A stretch of DNA of 27,492 bases from Selenomonas sp. (GTDB lineage: Bacteria; Bacillota; Negativicutes; Selenomonadales; Selenomonadaceae). Below, piece by piece: positions 22,958-27,492 of this stretch; position 1 is the stretch's first letter, and every line of letters begins with the position of its first letter. The DNA is taken from the NCBI RefSeq assembly GCF_022771645.1, contig NZ_JALFCU010000079.1, forward strand, positions 1 to 27,492, written 5' to 3'. Under the pieces are notes generated by a model. The model did not search any database. It worked only from the letters and a program-made list of their open reading frames with translations, and was not told the origin of the DNA. Position numbers and translations under genes: made by a program.

Positions 22958-23176
22958 ATGACGGAACAAGAATTTTTGACAAAGATGAAAGACGATGTCC
23001 TGCTTACAGAGGATGAAATCAAAATGACTACAAACCTGGATGATATTGTGGAATGGGATTCGCTTGGATTTGTAAATTTCATTGCATTTGCAAAGCTGGC
23101 TACGGGGAGGAAAATTACGCGGGTGATGGTGGAATCGGCAAAAACGGTACGCGATTTGTTTGAGATGTTGAAATGA
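22958..23176 (+). CDS. Acyl carrier protein, specialised
   Basis: This 72-residue acidic protein has the ACP fold pattern and the phosphopantetheine site at Ser35 in WDSLGFVNFI. The usual D-S-L is present, but helix II (GFVNFIAFAKLATGRKITR) is more basic and hydrophobic than in fatty-acid-synthesis AcpP, so it is likely a dedicated ACP. The ATG follows GGAGGGG. The gene is clearly lower in GC than its neighbours by eye, with many AAA, GAA and ATT codons. Its stop overlaps the start of the following KASIII gene by 4 nt (ATGA), a strong sign that the two work together. Confidence 0.87.
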   Translation: MTEQEFLTKMKDDVLLTEDEIKMTTNLDDIVEWDSLGFVNFIAFAKLATGRKITRVMVESAKTVRDLFEMLK

Positions 23177-24168
23177 AACGGGCATATATTACACAGTTGG
23201 CGGCGGCGCTCCCCGCGCGGCGTGTCGAGAATCCTGCGGGGCGCTTGCGGAAGAAGACGGGCATTGTGGCGCGACGCATCGCGGCGGAGGGAGAGACGGC
23301 GGGCGATCTCGCGTTCCGCGCAGCGGAAAAGCTGTTCGCGGCGGGTGTGGAGCGTGCGTCCATCGATTTTTTGATTCTCTGCACGCAGTCGCCCGATCAT
23401 TTTTTGCCGCCGATGGCTTGCATCTTGCAAGACCGGCTGGAGTTGCCGCGCTCTTGTGGCGCGTTCGACTACGACCTCGGCTGCTCGGGCTACATCTATG
23501 GCCTTGGCATCGCGAAAGGTTTCATCGAGTCCGGACAGGCGCGGCGCGTGCTGCTGCTGACCTCGGAGACGTACAGCAAATACATTCATCCCGCGGACGG
23601 CGCGACGCTGCCGCTCTTCGGCGACGGCGCGACGGCGACACTCGTCGAGGGCGTCGCGGCGGAGCGGCCGGGGCTCTCTGGTTTCGTGTACGGCACGGAC
23701 GGCAGCGGCGCGGGCGAGCTCATCGTGCCTGTCGGCGGCCACCGCCATCCCTTCGCGACGACGCCCGTCGAGGAGACGCGGGACAAATACGGCAACGTCC
23801 GCACGAACCGCAATCTCTACATGAATGGCTCCGGTATCATGAATTTCGCGCTTGATGTCGTGCCGAAAGCGCTCGCAGAAATCTTGGCGAAGACGGGGCT
23901 TTCCAAAGAAGACGTAGATTATTACGTTTTTCATCAAGCGAACCAGTTCATGCTGCGCTATCTGCAACAAGAATGCGGCCTCGACGGTTTGCCGTACTGG
24001 AACGACGTCGCCGAGGTCGGCAACACGGTGTCGAGCTCCATCCCCATCGCACTGTGCGAGCTGTTGAAAACACGTTCCTCCGACACGCTGCGAAATATCA
24101 TGCTCCTGGGCTTCGGCGTCGGCCTGTCGTGGGGCGGCTGCGTCGTGGATTTGACGCATGTGCAATGA
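23173..24168 (+). CDS. 3-oxoacyl-ACP synthase III (FabH/KASIII-like)
   Basis: This 331-residue thiolase-fold enzyme condenses an acyl-CoA starter with a malonyl-ACP. The catalytic triad is visible: Cys104 (YDLGCSGYIYGL), His254 (FHQANQFML) and Asn284 (VGNTVSSSIPIAL). The end GFGVGLSWGG is typical of FabH-like enzymes. Its translational coupling to a dedicated ACP and nearness to a GNAT suggest it makes a short or unusual acyl group, perhaps for decorating a sugar, rather than general fatty-acid initiation. A primary FabH normally sits in a fab cluster, which is not present here. The gene converges on rnhA; the two stop codons are about 65 nt apart. Confidence 0.9.
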   Translation: MKRAYITQLAAALPARRVENPAGRLRKKTGIVARRIAAEGETAGDLAFRAAEKLFAAGVERASIDFLILCTQSPDHFLPPMACILQDRLELPRSCGAFDYDLGCSGYIYGLGIAKGFIESGQARRVLLLTSETYSKYIHPADGATLPLFGDGATATLVEGVAAERPGLSGFVYGTDGSGAGELIVPVGGHRHPFATTPVEETRDKYGNVRTNRNLYMNGSGIMNFALDVVPKALAEILAKTGLSKEDVDYYVFHQANQFMLRYLQQECGLDGLPYWNDVAEVGNTVSSSIPIALCELLKTRSSDTLRNIMLLGFGVGLSWGGCVVDLTHVQ

Positions 24169-24206
24169 AAAAACGGGGCATGGCCGCAAAATATGCGATC
24201 ATGCCT
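24168..24206 (-). terminator. Intrinsic terminator of rnhA (minus strand)
   Basis: Read on the minus strand, GGCATG (24205-24200) pairs with CATGCC (24182-24177), with an inner CGCA/TGCG stem, then T6 (24173-24168). On the plus strand there is no T tract after the stem, so it serves mainly the leftward gene. Confidence 0.75.
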
Positions 24207-24232
24207 CGCTTTGTCGTGCGTTCATTTTGCTG

Positions 24233-24973
24233 TCATTGCGCTTGCATCGCCGCGTGTTTCGCAAGCTGGTCGCAGCGCTCGTTGAGCGGATTGCCCGCGT
24301 GGCCTTTGACCCAGTGGAAATAGACGGTGTGCGCGGTGTAGAGTTCGTCGAGCTCCATCCAGAGCGGCTGGTTGAGGACGGGCTGGCCGTCGGCTTTCTT
24401 CCAGCCGCGGCGCTTCCAGCCGGCGACCCATTTCGTGATGCCGTTTTTCAGGTATTGGCTGTCCGTGTAGAGCGCGACGCGCGTGCCCGTGGGCGCGAGG
24501 CGGAGCGCCATGATGGCGGCGGTGAGTTCCATGCGGTTGTTCGTCGTCATGGGGTCGCCGCCGTTTTGTTCGGTGACTTCGCCCGTCGCTTCATCCTTTG
24601 CGACGATGGCCCAGCCGCCGGGGCCGCCGGGATTCTTCAGGCAGCTGCCGTCCGTGTAGATCGTGTAGTCGACGGGCGCGTCGTTCGTGCGCGCTGCGGA
24701 GGATGCGCTGCGATGGTGCGTCGTTCCCGTCGCGGGATGTGCGGCCGATGGTTTTGCGCTTGCTCCTGCGCTGCGTTTCGCAGCAGCGGGAGCTTTTTTT
24801 GTCGGTGCATTTTTCCAGCCGCCGCTGAGCCAGGCGAGCGCTTCCGTTACGTCCGTGAACGATTTGTAGCGCGCGCCTTCGTAGCCTTTGACGTGGCGTT
24901 CGCATTCGGCCCATGTCGTGAAAATGCCGGTCGCGCGGCCGCGCGCGACGGCGTAGACTTTTTTTGCTGCCAT
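24233..24973 (-). CDS. rnhA: Ribonuclease HI with N-terminal caulimovirus-viroplasmin-type domain
   Basis: 246 residues. RNase H cuts the RNA strand of RNA-DNA hybrids. The N-terminal domain (residues 4-49, KKVYAVARGRATGIFTTW... YKSFTDVTEALAWL) is the hybrid-binding viroplasmin domain common in eukaryotic RNase H1 and in some Firmicutes. A low-complexity Ala/Lys/Ser linker (about 55-98) leads to the catalytic domain with Asp108 (YTDGSC), Glu149 (NRMELTAA), Asp171 (YTDSQYL) and Asp235 (NERCDQLA), all four metal ligands. The start is the ATG at 24973 on the minus strand, after AAAGGAT; an earlier in-frame start at 25057 would overlap the promoter and lacks a ribosome site. A TATAAT promoter lies upstream. 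Confidence 0.96.
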   Translation of the reverse strand: MAAKKVYAVARGRATGIFTTWAECERHVKGYEGARYKSFTDVTEALAWLSGGWKNAPTKKAPAAAKRSAGASAKPSAAHPATGTTHHRSASSAARTNDAPVDYTIYTDGSCLKNPGGPGGWAIVAKDEATGEVTEQNGGDPMTTNNRMELTAAIMALRLAPTGTRVALYTDSQYLKNGITKWVAGWKRRGWKKADGQPVLNQPLWMELDELYTAHTVYFHWVKGHAGNPLNERCDQLAKHAAMQAQ

Positions 24974-25010
24974 CGAAAAAATCCTTTCGTTTGCGTGTTG
25001 TGTCGGAATC

Positions 25011-25040
25011 ATTATAGCAACGGAACGCGTCGGCGTGCAA
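25011..25040 (-). promoter_or_regulatory. Promoter of rnhA
   Basis: On the minus strand TTGCAC (25040-25035), an 18-nt spacer and TATAAT (25016-25011), with TGC directly before the -10, form a near-consensus extended promoter. Confidence 0.8.
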
Positions 25041-25073
25041 GCACAGCGGCGGGGCATCGTGCGCGTTATGTTT

Positions 25074-25118
25074 TTGTTACGTCTCTGTTACGGCGGTGAT
25101 ACATTTCGCGGCTAAGAT
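25074..25118 (+). promoter_or_regulatory. Pho-box-like triple repeat with -10 element
   Basis: Three 7-mers spaced exactly 11 nt apart, TTGTTAC (25074), CTGTTAC (25085) and GTGATAC (25096), resemble the PhoB site 'CTGTCAT' with 4-nt spacers. TAAGAT (25113-25118) lies 10 nt downstream, the usual place of the -10 in Pho promoters, where the box replaces the -35. Confidence 0.5.
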
Positions 25119-25150
25119 GAGCATCGTAGATTTTTGCGGGAGGATTTGCG

Positions 25151-27085
25151 ATGGTTCAGTGGAAAAAATGTTTGGCGCGTTTGCATGAGGAACATGCGTT
25201 CGTTTGTTATCTCCTCGCGATGCTCGCGTCGTGGTGCGTCGTGCATTCTGTGACGCGGCTCGCAATGTTCTTGAGCTCGGCGGGCGTCGTGTCGTGGCAG
25301 ATCGGCGACGTGGCGAAAGTGTTCGGCCTCGGCGTGCTCTATGACGTGAGCGCGGGCGTGTTCTTCTGCCTGCCCGTAGCGCTGTACTTGCTCGTGCCGC
25401 AGCATTTCGTGTCCGTGCGCGTGCATCGCGTCGGGCTCGCCGTGCTGTCGTTCGTGCTCGACGCGTTCCTCGTGTTCTGCGCGGTCGCGCTCTACCTCTA
25501 CTGGCAGGAGTTCCACACGAATTTCAATTTCATCGCGGTCGATTACCTCATTTACACGCAGGAAATGATCCAGCAGGTCGTGCAGTCGTTCCCGATGGGC
25601 GTCATCCTGCCGGCCATCGCGGCAACCGCCGCTGTCCTCGCGGGACTCCAATGGCGCGCGATGCCGGAACGGTTCGCGTGGTCGGCGCGCGGATCGCTTG
25701 CGCTTCTCGCGTCCGTCGTGCTGTTGCCGTGCCTCGTCGGCTTCGCGGCCTCGACGGAAGGCCACGCGCATCTGACGGAGAACCGTTACAACAACGAGCT
25801 CGCGGGCAACGGGCCGCAGGAGTTCGTGCATGCGTTTTTCGCGAACGAGCTCGACTACCCGTCGTTCTACCGGACGGCGGACGGCGCGGCGATGCGCGCA
25901 GAGCTCCGCCAGATGCTCGCGGCGCCGAACGTGACGTTCCTCGACGATGAGACGACGCTGCGCGCGGTGAAAAACGAGAACGCGCTGACGGCGAAGCGTC
26001 CGAACGTCGTCGTCATCACGGTCGAGAGCCTCAGCGCGAGCTTCTGCGGCGCGTTCGGCGCGGAAAAAGACTGGACGCCGTATCTCGATGAACTGGCGAA
26101 AGATTCGTATTGCTTCACGAATATGTACGCGACGGGCACGCGCACGGTGCGCGGCCTCGAAGCGATCACGCTTGCCGTGCCACCGACGCCGGGGCAGTCG
26201 ATCCTCCGGCGCGCAGGCAATGAAAACATGAGTTCGCTTGGCGACGCGTTTCGCCAGAACGGCTACGCGCGCGATTTTCTTTACGGCGGCTACGGCTATT
26301 TTGACAACATGAACGGCTTCTTCGAAGCGAACGGCTACACGATCCAGGACCGCACGTCGATTCCTGACGAAGAGATCATCCAGGAGACGGTCTGGGGCGT
26401 TGCGGACGAGACGCTGTTCACGCAGGTCATCCGCTCGCTTGACGCGCATGCGGCGGCCGGCGAGCCCGCGTTCGAAATGGTCATGACGACGTCGAACCAT
26501 CGCCCGTTTACGTTCCCTGAAGGGCGCGTCGCGGGCGAGCAGGGCACGCGCGAAGGCGCGGTGCGCTATACGGATTGGGCCATCCATGATTTCCTCGAGC
26601 GCGCGAAGACGCAGCCGTGGTTCGCGGACACGGTCTTCGTCATCGTCGCCGACCATCAGGCGGGCGTCGCAGGCAAGACGGCGCTGCCCGTCGACAAGTA
26701 TCACATCCCGTGCCTCGTCTATGCGCCGGGCCTCATCGCACCGGGCGCGACGGACCGCCTCGTGAGCCAGATGGACCTCGGCCCGACGCTCCTCGGCATG
26801 CTCGGTCTGTCGTATGAGACGCGCTGGCTCGGCCGCGACCTGTTCCAGACGCCTGAAGCGCAAGACCGCGCGTTCATCAGCACGTATCAGAACCTCGGCC
26901 TCGTGAAGGGCGACGACCTTGTCGTGCTGACGCCGGACGCGAACGTCGCGGCGGACAAGATTGTCGACTTTACGAACAGCACGTATGAAAAAGAAACAGT
27001 CGCGCCGTCGCTCGAACAGGAAGCGGTCAGCTGGTATCAGGAGGCGAGCGACCTGTACAAGAGCGGGCTGCTCACGAATCGTTGA
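25151..27085 (+). CDS. LTA synthase-family phosphoglycerol transferase-like protein
   Basis: This 644-residue protein has about five N-terminal membrane helices (near residues 18-41, 54-82, 94-118, 147-168 and 178-197) and a sulfatase-fold domain from about residue 282, the LtaS layout. Active-site residues are Glu292 (ITVESLS), the nucleophile Thr332 (ATGTRTVRG), His450 (TTSNHRPF) and Asp501-His502 (IVADHQ). It is a more typical LtaS/MdoB-type sequence than the two proteins at the left end of the window, from which it clearly differs. The ATG follows GGGAGG. A Pho-box-like array upstream suggests control by phosphate; phosphate limitation often reshapes phosphate-rich surface polymers. The acceptor glycan is unknown. 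Confidence 0.92.
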   Translation: MVQWKKCLARLHEEHAFVCYLLAMLASWCVVHSVTRLAMFLSSAGVVSWQIGDVAKVFGLGVLYDVSAGVFFCLPVALYLLVPQHFVSVRVHRVGLAVLSFVLDAFLVFCAVALYLYWQEFHTNFNFIAVDYLIYTQEMIQQVVQSFPMGVILPAIAATAAVLAGLQWRAMPERFAWSARGSLALLASVVLLPCLVGFAASTEGHAHLTENRYNNELAGNGPQEFVHAFFANELDYPSFYRTADGAAMRAELRQMLAAPNVTFLDDETTLRAVKNENALTAKRPNVVVITVESLSASFCGAFGAEKDWTPYLDELAKDSYCFTNMYATGTRTVRGLEAITLAVPPTPGQSILRRAGNENMSSLGDAFRQNGYARDFLYGGYGYFDNMNGFFEANGYTIQDRTSIPDEEIIQETVWGVADETLFTQVIRSLDAHAAAGEPAFEMVMTTSNHRPFTFPEGRVAGEQGTREGAVRYTDWAIHDFLERAKTQPWFADTVFVIVADHQAGVAGKTALPVDKYHIPCLVYAPGLIAPGATDRLVSQMDLGPTLLGMLGLSYETRWLGRDLFQTPEAQDRAFISTYQNLGLVKGDDLVVLTPDANVAADKIVDFTNSTYEKETVAPSLEQEAVSWYQEASDLYKSGLLTNR

Positions 27086-27095
27086 ACATTTGTCT

Positions 27096-27129
27096 AAAAA
27101 TCTGGAGGCTTCGGCCTCCAAATTTTTTT
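27096..27129 (+). terminator. Intrinsic terminator with UUCG loop
   Basis: TGGAGGC (27103-27109) and GCCTCCA (27114-27120) enclose a TTCG tetraloop closed by C-G; flanking A and T runs extend the stem with one mismatch. T7 follows at 27123-27129. Confidence 0.92.
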
Positions 27130-27151
27130 GCGTAAAATTGGTACACATCTA

Positions 27152-27180
27152 TTTACTATTTCGCGACGACTTGCTAAACT
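27152..27180 (+). promoter_or_regulatory. Probable promoter of the MlaE-type permease gene
   Basis: TTTACT (27152-27157), 17 nt and TAAACT (27175-27180), with TGC directly before the -10, make an extended -10 promoter between the terminator and the gene. Confidence 0.6.
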
Positions 27181-27244
27181 ATAGGGGTACTCTGGACAAG
27201 TTTCCGAATGTCACAGAACTCATGCGATGCGGGGAGGCGATGCG

Positions 27245-27492
27245 ATGGTCTTGCGGTTTTTGGAAGCGCTCGGCGCGTTTGTGCTCCGCCGCTGTGAAGC
27301 GTTCGGGTCGATCGTCCTCTTATACGCGGAGACGATGCGGCAGTTGACGCACCGGCCACGCATGCGGCATATTTTCGCGCAGATGTCGCATCTCGGCGTC
27401 GATTCGCTGTCGATCGTGTCGCTGACGCTCCTCTTCACGGGCGTTGTGCTGACGCTGCAGACGGCGCATGAGTTCATCAAGTTCGGCGCGCA
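27245..27492 (+). CDS. mlaE: MlaE/YrbE-family ABC transporter permease, 3' end cut by window
   Basis: The frame from the ATG at 27245 is open to the window end (82 codons). GGAGG lies 7 nt upstream. The visible part is the N-terminus of an MlaE-type permease: an amphipathic segment (LRFLEALGAFVLRRCEAFGS), the cytoplasmic stretch RPRMRHIFAQMSHLGVDSL, then the membrane segment SIVSLTLLFTGVVLTLQTAHE ending FGA, like the family pattern 'GV.SL.IV..T..F.G.VL.LQ......FGA'. MlaE works with an ATPase (MlaF) and an MCE protein (MlaD) to move phospholipids between inner and outer membranes, so this gene supports a diderm host. The partners are presumably beyond the window. Confidence 0.85.
   Translation, partial: MVLRFLEALGAFVLRRCEAFGSIVLLYAETMRQLTHRPRMRHIFAQMSHLGVDSLSIVSLTLLFTGVVLTLQTAHEFIKFGA

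Noticed and set aside
24158..25099. Plus-strand open frame over rnhA
   Set aside because: It is antisense to a well-supported RNase HI gene and shows no recognisable domain.
26961..27347. Open frame bridging the end of the third LTA-synthase-like gene and the permease start
   Set aside because: It runs through a terminator and promoter and is out of frame with both supported genes.
1..27492. tRNA, rRNA, CRISPR array, riboswitch or insertion sequence
   Set aside because: I looked on both strands and saw no cloverleaf, regularly spaced repeat array, known riboswitch core or transposase.

Overview
The window looks like chromosomal DNA from a high-GC, diderm, motile member of the Firmicutes, most likely Negativicutes (Selenomonas/Mitsuokella-like). 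This is inferred from gene content, not from a database search. The heat-shock block (CIRCE-hrcA-grpE-dnaK-dnaJ, then prmA-rsmE-mtaB) and the rph-rdgB-phosphoesterase order are Firmicute-like. An O-antigen-ligase-type protein and an MlaE-type lipid permease at the right edge point to an outer membrane with LPS. A YjfB-type motility protein behind a sigma-28-like promoter and a chemoreceptor point to flagellar motility.

Layout. 1-4845: cell-envelope genes, namely two LTA-synthase/sulfatase-fold membrane enzymes (the first cut by the window edge) flanking a Wzy_C/WaaL-type ligase. 4877-5486: a small membrane protein and the YjfB-like gene. 5563-10653: the HrcA-controlled chaperone operon with a consensus promoter, CIRCE operator and a strong terminator. 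10655-13662: prmA-rsmE-mtaB (ribosome and tRNA modification). 13734-15458: hot-dog thioesterase, an unknown membrane-anchored protein and an orphan CofE-like protein. 15562-17837: rph, rdgB and a YfcE-type phosphoesterase, with palindromic repeat elements in every gap. 17928-20400: tatA with a long tail, and an unusual chemoreceptor whose C-terminus is a PhnD-type phosphonate-binding domain. 20481-22151: an AAA-ATPase/PD-(D/E)XK protein of a multicopy family. 22354-24168: a GNAT, acyl carrier protein and ketoacyl-ACP synthase III cassette. 24233-24973 (minus strand): RNase HI with a hybrid-binding N-domain. 25151-27085: a third LTA-synthase-like enzyme behind a Pho-box-like triple repeat. 27245-end: start of an MlaE-type permease.

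Most genes lie on the plus strand in short operons, usually closed by good intrinsic terminators. Promoters repeatedly carry an extended -10 (TGN before the hexamer), and at least five genes appear to start with TTG. The most unusual items are the chemoreceptor-binding-protein fusion, the family of double-hairpin intergenic repeats, the sigma-28-like promoter, the Pho-box-like array and the GNAT-ACP-KASIII cassette.
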